Origin: Meghimatium bilineatum
Taxonomy: Eukaryota; Mollusca; Gastropoda; Stylommatophora; Philomycidae
NCBI GenBank assembly: GCA_034231615.1
Contig: CM067298.1
Location: forward strand, 57,440,883-57,504,882
Direction: 5' to 3'
Length of the DNA: 64,000 nucleotides
A program made the translations under genes and the position numbers. The notes below the pieces were generated by a model. The model did not search any database, was not told the origin of the DNA, and was given only the letters and a program-made list of their open reading frames with translations. This document shows positions 1 to 10,940 of the stretch, in pieces; within the stretch, counting starts at the first letter, position 1; the number at the start of each line of letters is the position of its first letter.

Positions 1-289
1 ATGTTTAGGAATAGTGTCAGTATCTGCTGAATTCTGCATATTATTTTTGTTCTTATTCATTTGATATCTTTCTCCCAAATGCTTGAATTGGCAGATCTGT
101 TTAATGAATTAGTCATTCACTTTGATCTTGCCATTATCAATGAATGTTTATCTTTTGCTCGCACATTTTGTTTCTTACAAAGAACCATCACCTCTAACTT
201 TGTGTTATTCAATAAAAGGCATTTGCCGTAGGCTTCTACTATTATATAAGAGACACAATACATCAGCTATAACGTTAATACTACTGTAC
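1..289. other. non-coding flank of the Ig-type exon
   Basis: No ORF or repeat is recognised. If the neighbouring minus-strand exon is real, this is the intron that follows its donor site. Confidence 0.35.
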
Positions 290-608
290 CTTGTTTAAAA
301 TCATGCTGCTGCGGTTGATATGGAACCGTTGGAAGATTCTGTTGAGCAATAGGTTGTATTGTCGTCTGAGTTGAAGAGGAAGCAGCCATTAGAACAGGCT
401 GAGAATTGGTCCCCGCAATGGTCAAAGTCCTAGACATGTTTTGGTCATCCCGAGGACTATCTTCTATAGCCGACTGCGGGTAGTCCAGGGTAAAGAATGG
501 CGATTTAGAAGACAGGGTGATGGTTAGGGTCGCCACGCCGCTGTCCTGCTTTATCTTTTGCTACACGTATACAGGTGTAGTTGACGATTGTGCCTTGAGA
601 ATTGCGAG
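290..608 (-). CDS. candidate internal exon, C-terminal part of an Ig-like domain (frameshifted)
   Basis: On the minus strand a pyrimidine-rich acceptor (TTTCTCTACAAG) opens at 608 and a donor (AACAAG|GTACAG) closes at 290, giving a 319-bp exon. The first part reads SQGTIVNYTCIRVAKDKAGQ, with the Y-x-C of an Ig F strand. The second part reads DSGVATLTITL, which fits the following G strand, and then becomes a Ser/Thr/Gln/Pro-rich linker of about 75 residues (for example SSSTQTTIQPIAQQ). The two parts lie in different frames and switch near 545 at GCAGGACAGCGGC. Loss of one copy of a duplicated GGACA would explain this. Secreted or cell-surface Ig proteins, including LRR-Ig types, have this layout, but the exact gene cannot be named. 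It could be a functional exon with an assembly error or allele, or a pseudogene. The rest of the gene is outside the window or unrecognised. Confidence 0.55.
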
Positions 609-869
<261 letters not shown>

Positions 870-1060
870 GATGACATGGTGTTTCTTTCTAGAAACAATA
901 ACACTATCGTCAAAGTCGCGGGGGGGGGGGGGTGGGCTGGAGAGGGGATTATGTCCCAGTTATTGCTTTCTTTGAACACACCTGTAGCCGTGACCGGAGA
1001 CAATAGAGGCATATTGGTTAATGGAAAAACAATCTTATAAAATGACTCATTTGATTATTC

Positions 1061-1074
1061 CCGTGATTTTAATT
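1061..1074. repeat. target-site duplication, left copy
   Basis: CCGTGATTTTAATT is repeated exactly at 1482-1495 and flanks the 407-bp retroposon. The same 14-mer also occurs at 59433-59446 in a similar context, so the target motif is itself dispersed. Confidence 0.75.
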
Positions 1075-1481
1075 CTTCTTTATTCGTGATTAGAAACTGG
1101 CCTCACAGCACGTGGGGCATTCCCATAAGTGCTCCGCCCTCTGTTCGAGCGGACATCCGACTCGATGGTGTTTCGAGTATAATGTTGCCGAAACAGACGT
1201 CGACATCAGGGCACAACTCTGGCTCGTGCGACAGGTTTCCTTATTGTTCCGCCCAACCACGCCGCGCCCTTAACTAGTTCAAACACAAAGTCGGCCTGTC
1301 GGAACAACATGGAAACTGTTATCGAAGGTTGCGACTACGGGATTGTATAGATGACGTGCCATGAGGCTTCTATAAGAAGATAACCTCAATATAAAGGCAT
1401 GTCATCTACTAAGGTTGTCTGTTGCATGGTTGGGTTGTCTAGTGAGTCATTGGTTGAGACCCACAGACTCAACTGCATGCG
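1075..1481 (-). mobile_element. 407-bp SINE-like retroposon carrying a LINE C-terminus, copy 1
   Basis: Flanked by an exact 14-bp target duplication. A second copy at about 27718-28114 matches along nearly its whole length, so this is an established short family and not a random truncation. Read on the minus strand, the last ~150 bp encode the end of an RNase H-type LINE protein, with EQRAEHLWECPTC followed by EASF and a stop, then an A-rich tail. The LINE at 23950-24745 ends the same way (EQSEAHLWESPVC). The 5' ~250 bp have no similarity I recognise and no clear tRNA A or B box. It may be a SINE using the LINE 3' end, or an internally deleted LINE. Confidence 0.7.
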
Positions 1482-1495
1482 CCGTGATTTTAATT

Positions 1496-3169
1496 AGTCA
1501 TTATGATTATACGGTAAAATCCCAAAAATACGGTTCTACCTTCACACTTCGTATAAAATCTGCGCTGATTTTGTAATTTTGTTTTCTGATGATTGTAATT
1601 TTGTGATGTCATTAACTAGTGGTTACGCCATTGATTCAAAATGGCTATCGTTAGTTTATATACAACAGATAAAGATGCAGTACGCATTTTATAGTTACGA
1701 GTACTGCGCACTACCCAATGAGAACCATCCCACACACCATAGTGCACGCTAAATCCCCGAGAAGCACACCCGTACAACCCTCCTAAATAACCACCACCCC
1801 TCTCCATGACTTGTCGCCACAGGACAAGTGAAGTGAAGGGAAGTAAGTCATTATTAAAAAAGAATACCCGTCTTCCCTCCCATTTGTATCATGTATTTCG
1901 TTCCGCATTTGGGGATAAAAAAGTAGACACCTATTTTGGTATAGGACCGATTATACTTTGTGTCTACAGTCAATGAAATTCACATAAGTTAAACGAGTCA
2001 TCTGTGAAGGATGTTTTCCCATTAGCTAACAGGTTTTCTATAGTCGACGGTGATTGTTCAGTTTTACAAGCATAGGACCGTATTTCTAAAACTGTACTTG
2101 TTGGTGGCATGTTCTTCTCACATTTGTATTCTCATGACCAACGTTTTCAAATCTCGTCTGTAAGCATTCATTTTTAAGTAACAAATTATCCCGCATTTTA
2201 GTTGCCTAAAATTTATTGTCTGTCGTGTCCGGTCAATGCTGAAAATTTAAAAAATCGATAACGCACATATCCATTCTCTTGATTACCTCCTGATGGAAAT
2301 CATTCAGGACCATTGTCCTGTCACAAGATCACAAGACCTGTTCGAGCGACAGTTGAGAAAGAACACTTACAAAATTTCTCGGTGTAAAGTTTTGAGGATC
2401 CAGTCGTTCCTTAATTTTGGCGACAGTGGTACACGACGTGTAGCGGCGCTAGCGTATGCTGGAAGATGTAGCATATATTTTGTCATTCTTAGTATACGCT
2501 TCAGGCAGCCATATTATCTGTGTAAGGCCCACGATTTTCTGACATAGATCAAGACACTTAACAACTTGGCTGTGTGCATAGAAAATAAATTATGTGTTGT
2601 CTGCCTACTGATTTAATGTTAGCTTAAAACTTCTAGAGGAATACGGTTCCTTTAGTTAGCTGTGTATTTAGCGAGATACCATCAGGAAATGTAGAGTTAG
2701 ATCGAGGGGAAACTAGAAAAATTGTAATATGTTCAGATCGACTATTTCTTATTTCGTTCGCATAGACATGTCTATATTTGCAATTTTGTATATTCTATAT
2801 ATCAAAGTGAAATTAAAAACAATATTATAGTTTATATTATTCTATCACTCCACTCTGATATTGCACCGTGGCAACAGATAATAAAACACATCTTTAACGT
2901 TTATTTGTAAGGGTGAAAGGGTTATCTAAGGACACGAAAAGTGGAGTAAATGACGTCTGCGAATATTATTTCTCATAACTAAATAAAATATGAAGCTGAC
3001 GGAATGCGACAGACGATCTAATCTAACAAAACAGGTAATATTTTGTCAGTAAACATATGTGAATCGGCTACAAGAAACAAAGAATAAGGACTGGTGGTTT
3101 TTTTTGTTTAATTGAGTTATCAGGTGAAAATCTCCTACAATGATGCAATGAACTAATTAGAGCTCGGCT
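1496..3169. other. unassigned region
   Basis: No gene, RNA or repeat is recognised. The ORF at 2293-2547 (+, 84 codons) has no family signature and no supporting splice or codon evidence. Confidence 0.4.
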
Positions 3170-3284
3170 GCCTACAGCAGTGGTTTTCAACTTTTTTTTT
3201 TAATTACCAGTGGCCCTCTATTATGCGAAAAATGTTCTTCCGTGGCTACACTGGTGCCTAAGAAACAGGATTGTCTTTTTAAAC

Positions 3285-3590
3285 AAGTCACCAAGGCATA
3301 TCAACAAATCACAAAAGTATTTTTTAAGTCACCCATGTGATTCTACAAGTCGCCTATGTGTTTTTACAAGGTACCAAGGTATTTCTACAAGTCACCAAAA
3401 TATTTTTACATCACCAATGTGTTTCTACAAGTAACCAACGTGTTTTTACACGTCACCAAGGTGTTTTTGCATGTCACCACGGTGTTTTTACGTCACCATG
3501 GTGTTTCTACAAGTTACCGAAGTGTTTTTACGTCACCAATATATTTCTACAAGTCACCAACGTGTTTTTGCAAATCACCAAGGTGTATTT
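3285..3590 (+). repeat. minisatellite inside the hAT element
   Basis: About 14 imperfect units of ~22 bp around CACCAAGGTGTTTTTACAAGT. Overlapping ORFs in all frames here (KVFLQVT-like) are repeat artefacts. Confidence 0.85.
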
Positions 3591-3921
3591 TATTTTATAG
3601 TTATAATTCGTATTATTGATTGTTCAAATGGTTTCCTTCTCCACCACTCTGAACAGGTCGGTGGCGCTACAATTTTAAAATTATTCTCCGTGACCCCCTT
3701 CATATTCGCCATGTAGAGAAATGTTTCCAATATGGACCCACAGAAATCGATTTCGTCTTGTATGTCAGCGAGAAAAAAAAATTGGGTTCACGTGAGCGGA
3801 CTCCATTTTGGTAGGTCATATTCAACATTTAGTCGTTCCATAAATGTCTTATTCTTATTGCATGTAACACAAATGTTGTGTACATAAAACATATTAAGAG
3901 ACAGAAATTAAAAAATAAAGC

Positions 3922-3925
<4 letters not shown>

Positions 3926-3955
<30 letters not shown>
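3926..3955. repeat. (TA)n microsatellite
   Basis: About 15 TA units inside the hAT element. Confidence 0.9.
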
Positions 3956-3960
<5 letters not shown>

Positions 3961-4069
3961 GCTATCGAGGTTCTATAAGCCATTTAAAACACTATGTACA
4001 CTAGGTGTTTGAATTTCACTGCGTCATTCATTAACAACATTTTGTAGCTAAAAATCTAAGTGTCAGATT

Positions 4070-4982
4070 GCATCAGTCTCTTCAGTTCATCATAAATGCA
4101 GTAAACAAGATTCGTAGCAGCACGTTTAAATTTGTTATTTGGGCAGTTGCGTGAAGAAAGTGACGAGAATTTTCAACAATTACTCCTTGACAATGAAGTA
4201 CACTGGCTCTCGAAAAGAAGATTATTTTCGTTCTTTGAAACTGTTTTAGAGGTTTTTTTTGTATGCTGAAGATAGATCCCATTTTGAAAGAACATTTAAC
4301 CAAATGGAAATCAGACATTGTTTATTTAACATATTTGTTTACTAAATTTAATGAGGTTTACTTGCACTTACAAGGTGGCGTCTGAATTTAATAAAAAATA
4401 AAGTCAATCATTGCAGTTTTTCTTTCCAGAATGAATTTCATCAAAACATTGGATTGCGCAAATTTTTCCAGTTCCCCAACTTGTCATTGACAAACATCCA
4501 GGATGATGACGTTTTAATCTACGCTCAACATTTAAATATCACAGGCTTTAAAACCAGGTTGAGGATGTTTGACTATAGCAATACCACATCAATCCATACA
4601 ATAACATTGAAGAATCGGATGTTATGTTACAAGAAGAGATGATATGAATAAGTAAAGCATGAAACGGGAAAATGAAGATAGGAATAAGCACGAAAGTAGA
4701 ACATAAGGTGTAGTTCAGAAAGGGGTATCATTAATTTTGGTCTCAGAAAGATATACCTGTTGCTTATCCCACAGAATGGACTATCCCAAGAAAGTTTTGT
4801 TTATACCTTCTCTATCTTCATACCTCGTGGAAAGGGGTTTTAGCGCGGTTGCCAATCTTCATACCATAAAAAGAAATCGAACGAAAAGCATTGGACGTGA
4901 AGATTTAAGACTATACCTCACTAATGGGAAAAAAACCAATGAACAATTACTATCAGAGCATCAGGTTCATCCCTCTCATTAA
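4070..4982 (+). pseudogene. hAT transposase, C-terminal half, multiply frameshifted
   Basis: Three pieces in different frames follow the order of the RNase H-fold and dimerisation region of hAT/SCAND3-ZBED-like transposases. About 4085-4260 gives INAVNKIR, then LREESDENFQQLL and EVHWLSKRRLF, the usual 'VRWLSRG' segment. About 4454-4642 gives FPNLSLTNIQDDD and AQHLNITGFKTRLRMF. 4737-4982 gives SYLVERGFSAVANLHTIKRN and ends EHQVHPSH-stop, a typical hAT C-terminus. The catalytic D and the BED zinc finger are not visible. The copy is inactive. Confidence 0.75.
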
Positions 4983-5444
4983 CAGCTTTATTTTTGTATT
5001 ATTTAGTGTGTAAGAATTTTACTAGGTCTATTTGTTTCGTTCCAAATTAAAATATTTACCTGCATTGTGTGTCCTCTAAATAAAGGTATGATTAACAATT
5101 GTATGTTCTTTTTTTTACAGTTGTTCACTCCAAAAACACCCACCAAAGTGAGCACCGTGTCAGCTGTCAAAAACATATTTTAAATAAATATGTTTAGGTA
5201 AAGACAATATTAGGCAGGCAGGTGGTTATGGAAAACAAGAAAATCGGCAAGGGGTCTACGCGTCAAAAAAAAAGTTTGGTAACCACTGATCTACATCATA
5301 CCCCGAAAGTGCAAGAATTTCATGGCAAAGTCTCTTTCAGAGAAGAAGACCGCCCGTATCGTTAAATTGAAAACTACAGCCATATTGAGTCAAACTGTCA
5401 TCTGAGACTTGAAAAAGCGATGGAAAACTTCCCCAGCCAAATAT

Positions 5445-7950
5445 TACATGAGAAACACTAATCTTAACAAGAGAAACACTAGTATCAACACGAGAAACAC
5501 TAATCTTAACAAACGAAATACTAATCTTAACAAGAGAACACTAATCTTAACAAATAAAATACTAATCTTAACATGAGAAACACTAGTATCAACACGAGAA
5601 ACACTTATTTTAACAAATGAAACTCTAATCTTAACAAAAGAAACACTAATCTTAACAAGAGAAACACTAATCTTAACTAGAGAAACACTAGTATCAACAT
5701 GAGAAACACTAATCTTAACAAATGAAATACTAATCTTAACAAGAGAAACACTAATATTAACAAATGAAATACTAATCTTAACAAGAGAAACACTAGTATC
5801 AACAAGAGAAACACTAATCTTAACAAAAGAAACACCAGTATCAACACGAGAAACACTAATCTTAACAAATAAAATACTAATCTTAACAAATGAAATACTA
5901 ATCTTAACAAGAGAAACACTAATCTTAACTAGAGAAACACTAGTATCAACATGAGAAACACTAATCTTAACAAATGAAATACTAATCTTAACAAGAGAAA
6001 CACTAGTATCAACACGAGAAACACTAATCTTAACAAATGAAATTCTAATTTTAACAAGAGAAACACTAATCTTAACTAGAAAAACACTAGTATCAACAAG
6101 AGAAACACTAATCTTAACTAGAGAAACACTAGTATCAACACGAGAAACACTAATCTTAACAAATGAAATTCTAATTTTAACAAGAGAAACACTAATCTTA
6201 ACTAGAGAAACACTAGTATCAACATGAGAAACACTAATCTTAACACGAGAAACACTAATTTTAACAAGAGAAACACTAATCTTAACAAGAGAAACACTAG
6301 TATCAACACGAGAAACACTAGTATCAACATGAGAAACACTAATCTTAACACGAGAAACACTAATTTTAACAAGAGAAACACTAATCTTAACTAGAGAAAC
6401 ACTAGTATCAACACGAGAAACACTAATCTTAACACGAGAAACACTAATCTTAAATAAAATACTAATCTTAACAAATAAAATACTAATCTTAACAAATGAA
6501 ATACTAATCTTAACAAAGTTAAATACTAATCTTAACAAATGAAATACTAATCTTAACAAAAGAAACACTAGTATCAACACGAGAAATACTAATTTTAACA
6601 ACTAAAATACTAATCTTAACAAATGAAATACTAATCTTAACAAATGAAATACTAATCTTAACAAAGTTAAATACTAATCTTAACAAATGAAATACTAATC
6701 TTAACAAAAGAAACACTAATCTTAACAAGAGAAACACTAGTATCAACACGAGAAACACTAATCTTAACAAATGAAATACTAATCTTAACAAAGTTAAATA
6801 CTAATCTTAACAAATGAAATACTAATCTTAACAAAGGAAACACTAATCTTAACAAGAGAAACACTAGTATCAACACGAGAAATACTAATTTTAACATATA
6901 AAATACTAATCTTAGCAAATAAAATACTAATCTTAACAAATGAAATACTAATCTTAACAAATAAAATACTAATCTTAACAAATTAAATACTAATCTTAAC
7001 ATATGAAATACTAATCTTAACAAAAGAAACACTAATCTTAACAAGAGAAACACTAGTATCAACACGAGAAATACTAATCTTAACAAATGAAATACTAATC
7101 TTAACAAAGCTAAATACTAATCTTAACAAATGAAATACTAATCTTAACAAAAGAAACACTAATCTTAACAAGAGAAACACTAGTATCAACACGAGAAATA
7201 CTAATTTTAACAAATAAAATACTAATCTTAACAAATAAAATACTAATCTTAACAAATGAAATACTAATCTTGACAAAGTTAAATACTAATCTTAACAAAT
7301 GAAATACTAATCTTAACAAAAGAAACACTAATCTTAACAAGAGAAACACTAGTATCAACACGAGAAACACTTATTTTAACAAATGAAACTCTAATCTTAA
7401 CAAAAGAAACACTAATCTTAACAAGAGAAACACTAATCTTAACTAGAGAAACACTAGTATCAACATGAGAAACACTAATCTTAACAAATGAAATACTAAT
7501 CTTAACAAGAGAAACACTAATCTTAACAAAAGAAACACCAGTATCAACACTAGAAACACTAATCTTAACAAATAAAATACTAATCTTAACAAATGAAATA
7601 CTAATCTTAACAAGAGAAACACTAGTATCAACACGAGAAACACTAATCTTAACAAATGAAATTCTAATCTTAACAAGAGAAACACTAATCTTAACTAGAG
7701 AAACACTAGTATCAACATGAGAAACACTAATCTTAACAAATGAAACACTAATCTTAACAAATGAAATACTAATCTTAACAAGAAGAACACTAGTATCAAC
7801 ACGAGAAACACTAATCTTAACAAATGAAATACTAATCTTAACAAAGTTAAATACTAATCTTAACAAAAGAAACACTAATCTTAACAAGAGAAATACTAGT
7901 ATCAACACAAGAAACACTAATCTTAACAAATTAAATACTAATCTTAATGC
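5445..7950 (-). repeat. 2.5-kb satellite of 21-bp units
   Basis: About 120 units alternate mainly between GAAACACTAATCTTAACAAGA and GAAACACTAGTATCAACACGA, with AAATAC and AAGTTAAATAC variants and local higher-order blocks. The unit is a multiple of three, so minus-strand frames stay open for long stretches (385 codons at 5444-6601) as heptads such as VKISVSL and VDTSVSR. I see no start, splice or codon evidence of a gene. Confidence 0.95.
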
Positions 7951-8009
7951 TCAAACTAAAACATCACATCACGACATGGAGGAAAAGAGAGATAAACTCG
8001 TGCTTTAGA

Positions 8010-8195
8010 GGTTCTATCATTATCATCTTCATTATTCATCATCATCATTATCCATCAGCACATCACCTTTATCCATCATCATTATCGGTATCATCATCAT
8101 CAACCATCAAAACCATCATCTATTAACATCAACACCATCATCCATCATTACCATCATCACAATCATAATCACATCACCCCCATCATCATCATCTG
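8010..8195. repeat. degenerate (ATC)n tract
   Basis: Imperfect ATC/ATT trinucleotide repeat. Confidence 0.85.
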
Positions 8196-8740
8196 TTGTT
8201 CGAGAATAGGACTTGTGTGATTCATAAAATCATATAACATCAGTGTTTTCGTATTTCTTTAGCTGGTAAAATTTTCCGATGTAAAATTTGTGAATGCATT
8301 CCCATTTACATCGCCAATCCTATATTTATCTAACAAATTTATGCATGCATTGTGTTCAGAGCTGTACATCAGTGTTTTATGCATTATCTGTAGTCTGTAT
8401 ATTCAATGTTATATGTTTTGACAGACAAATCAAGGAACTCGTTAATAATTATTTGATGAGAGTGTTGGAAATACGATCGGATGTTACACGTTGTGATTGT
8501 GACCTGTTTTCATAGTCCGTTAGTTATAGATTGATGTACATCTAACCAAGTAACACAATCAAATCCTCGTTATAATGCACTATTTGAGGATGCAGGTTAA
8601 TAACTACAGTAAAACTTGCATTAAAGTGGAACCTCACGGGAAAGGATCATTTTCTTTCTAAATCAGTTTCCGCTTAATCAAGATGTAAAAATGTGACCAG
8701 AGACATGCAAGTAACTGAGATAAAATGAACTGCTGTATTT
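8196..8740. other. unassigned region
   Basis: No recognised gene or repeat. The 73-codon ORF at 8294-8515 has no family signature. Confidence 0.35.
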
Positions 8741-8747
8741 ATGTACA

Positions 8748-9157
8748 TTTTTCACACTATAAACGTATTCACACTACATATTTACACTACATATTCACAT
8801 CATGTATTTAAACAACATATTCACACTAGTTATTCACATCATATATTCACATTACATATTCACACTAGTTATTCACATCATATATTCACATTACATATTC
8901 ACACTACTTATTCACATCATATATTCACATTACATATTCACACTAGTTATTCACATCATATATTCACATTACATATTCACACTACTTATTCACATCATAT
9001 ATTCACATTACATATTCACACTACTTATTCACATCATATATTCACATTACATATTCGCACTACTTATTCCCACCATATATTCACACTACATATTCACACC
9101 ATCTATTCACACCATCTATTCACACTACATATTCACACCATCTATTCACACTACTTG
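8748..9157 (+). repeat. minisatellite (ATATTCACAyTACwTATTCAC), left part
   Basis: About 13-bp TATTCACACTAC/TATTCACATCA units form a ~39-bp higher order. The same repeat resumes at 9944-9985, so the LINE between them is inserted in the array. Confidence 0.85.
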
Positions 9158-9159
9158 TT

Positions 9160-9943
9160 CTTATATGGTCCGACAGCCTCCAAAGTAATAATATAACACT
9201 CAATAGTGAATGCAGGGAATGTTGCCCGACAGTGGTGGAGTGGGAGGTGCTTGCTCTGATCGGCGAGAATTCTAGGGAAGGTGATATCATTATATATACT
9301 GACGGGTCGATTAAGAGACACATCGGAAGTGCCTGGGCCTTCACGGCTCAAAGGGATGGGGGGGGGGGAGACAATCAGAGAGGAATGTGGTGCATTCGCT
9401 CAGACGAAAAGCAGCATGGCAATTGAGATTTTTGAAGTAACCAAAAATAGCTTTGAAATGGGCGTGCTCGCAGACTATATGCGAGCATGCCTGTATACTC
9501 CGTGACTCGATGAGCATGATTGTGAAAGTTCAGGCAGGATACATTCCGGAATAGTAGCTGGAAGTGAAGAATTCCTGTGTGCGTAAAGTGATGTTTTTTG
9601 TACCTGGACATGCAGAGTCCTGGGTAATGAGAGAGCAGATAGGTTGGCCAAACACGCTGCTACTATGGCTGCTGGTGGAGCGATAGATCGGACAGACATT
9701 TTAAACGCCCTACGGGAAAACGCACGAGCAATTGACTGTATAAGTGACGATGACTCTTTTTCCATGATTAGAATGAGGGAACTTGGTTTGAAATGTGGTG
9801 TCGCTAGAGGGGAGAGGTTTCGTGGGCAAGAAAGAATGATGGTCATTCAACGTGTAATAGTGGATACACTCAGGGAGTGATCTGCGCACCTATGGACTTG
9901 TCCGGAGTGCAGTGACGATGATACAACGACTAACTAACTACAT
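9160..9943 (+). mobile_element. LINE-C fragment (RNase H domain, C-terminus)
   Basis: It encodes the end of an I/Nimb-like non-LTR retrotransposon protein. The pieces are ECCPTVVEWEVLALI, the RNase H strand IIIYTDGSIKRHIGSAWAF (first catalytic Asp, about 9294), a broken middle region after an 11-G run near 9360, then FVPGHA and NERADRLAKHAA (about 9600-9655) in shifted frames. It ends ARGERFRGQERMMVIQRVI, then HLWTCPECSDDDTTTN-stop (9887-9935). The stop lies in CTAACTAA, the tail repeat. It is 5'-truncated and inserted into the surrounding minisatellite. The same family occurs at 14415-16065. Confidence 0.75.
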
Positions 9944-9985
9944 ATTCAGACCATATATTCACACTACATATGCACACTATAAAAT
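9944..9985 (+). repeat. minisatellite, right part
   Basis: ACATATTCAGACCATATATTCACACTAC continues the array interrupted by LINE-C. Confidence 0.7.
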
Positions 9986-10014
9986 TCATACATGTAATCA
10001 TTACACTTAACACA

Positions 10015-10640
10015 AAGCAACAATTTATTTTGTCTTTAGTTCTTCCAGCAGTCTAGAAACAATTCTGTCCAGTGTCACTCTTGGCTGACTGACTGTTCAT
10101 TTGGCTGACTGACTGTCCACAAAGACTTTAATTTAGAAACCATACTAAGAATATAATTATTCTGTTGTAGTGCAAATTTCTGTAGTTCTTTTAAACTTTT
10201 CACAGCATTTTGTAAGTCATCACTCTATAATTTTCTTCTTACAACTTAATTTCATTTTCCTTCTTTTTTCTTTGCCTTAGTTTTGTCCTCTTCTTCTTTT
10301 CAACTTTCTCCACAATTCTCCAAAAAAACATCTATGTCTACTTTGTCTGTTTCCGTTTGTAGGTATTGATCTATCTTGATGTAATCTACAGCATTGCAGT
10401 TTTTGAAAGTAGCTCCATTCAGTTAATTTTATAAATCCTTCCAGGTCACTCTCACTTACACCACAAACAGTATTTTCATCCTTAGATAATCCCCACTAAC
10501 TTTTATATATTTTGATGTCAGCTCTTGGCGAACTAAAAATCATTTCCTTTTTCTGGATGGCTTAGGTCCCAGACAGGTGTCATAAAACCATGGTTTTCAA
10601 GGTTTTCCGCAGAACGGTTTATTTTTCCTTTCCGCTTCGT
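10015..10640 (-). pseudogene. possible pogo/Tigger-like transposase C-terminus
   Basis: On the minus strand, in broken frames, the peptides NAVDYIKIDQYLQTETDKVD and then LQNAVKSLKELQKFALQQN followed by MVSKLKSLW resemble the acidic C-terminal tail of Tigger/jerky-type DDE transposases ('DYIEIDK...', '...AIKTLKNFVLQQ...'). No DDE catalytic core and no terminal repeats are visible. This is a family-resemblance call only. Confidence 0.35.
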
Positions 10641-10930
10641 GCAAGAAATATTCAACACATTTTTTTCATTTGCTGATTATTATTTTATTATATTACTGAA
10701 TGGAAAATAATTCTGTTGAAGACTCATTTATGTTAGCAAGAGGGTCAGCTTAAGGCAGATTTACTTTAATACTAATAATATTGTTACATAAGTCGTTAGC
10801 ATCTTTACATTCTACTGTCCACGGAATCTTGTTCAAGCATTATTCCCTTATCCCGTCTGATCCGCAAACTCGTGCCGTATTCCATGACTTTCCTCTGGTT
10901 GCCCATAGGCGTGAAAAAATTCTTAATGAC

Positions 10931-10940
10931 ATCTTGGTGC
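10931..10940. repeat. target-site duplication of RTE-A, left
   Basis: ATCTTGGTGC recurs exactly at 13271-13280. Confidence 0.7.

Larger units (their letters stand above)
3178..5288 (+). mobile_element. hAT (Buster-type) DNA transposon, decayed
   Basis: The left end CAGTGGTTTTCAAC and the reverse complement of the right end, CAGTGGTTACCAAAC, are matching terminal inverted repeats. Each is followed by a poly-T run. The flanking octamers GCCTACAG (3170-3177) and ATCTACAT (5289-5296) agree at 5 of 8 positions with a central TA, as is typical of Buster-group hAT target duplications. The body holds a minisatellite, a (TA)n run and a broken transposase. At 2.1 kb it is shorter than an autonomous hAT because the N-terminal half of the gene is missing. 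Confidence 0.75.

Noticed and set aside
5445..7950. CRISPR-like array
   Set aside because: Units are contiguous 21-mers with no unique spacers, in a eukaryotic context.
8741..9196. His/Tyr/Ser-rich ORFs of 128-151 codons
   Set aside because: They follow the minisatellite period in several frames with no independent coding signal.
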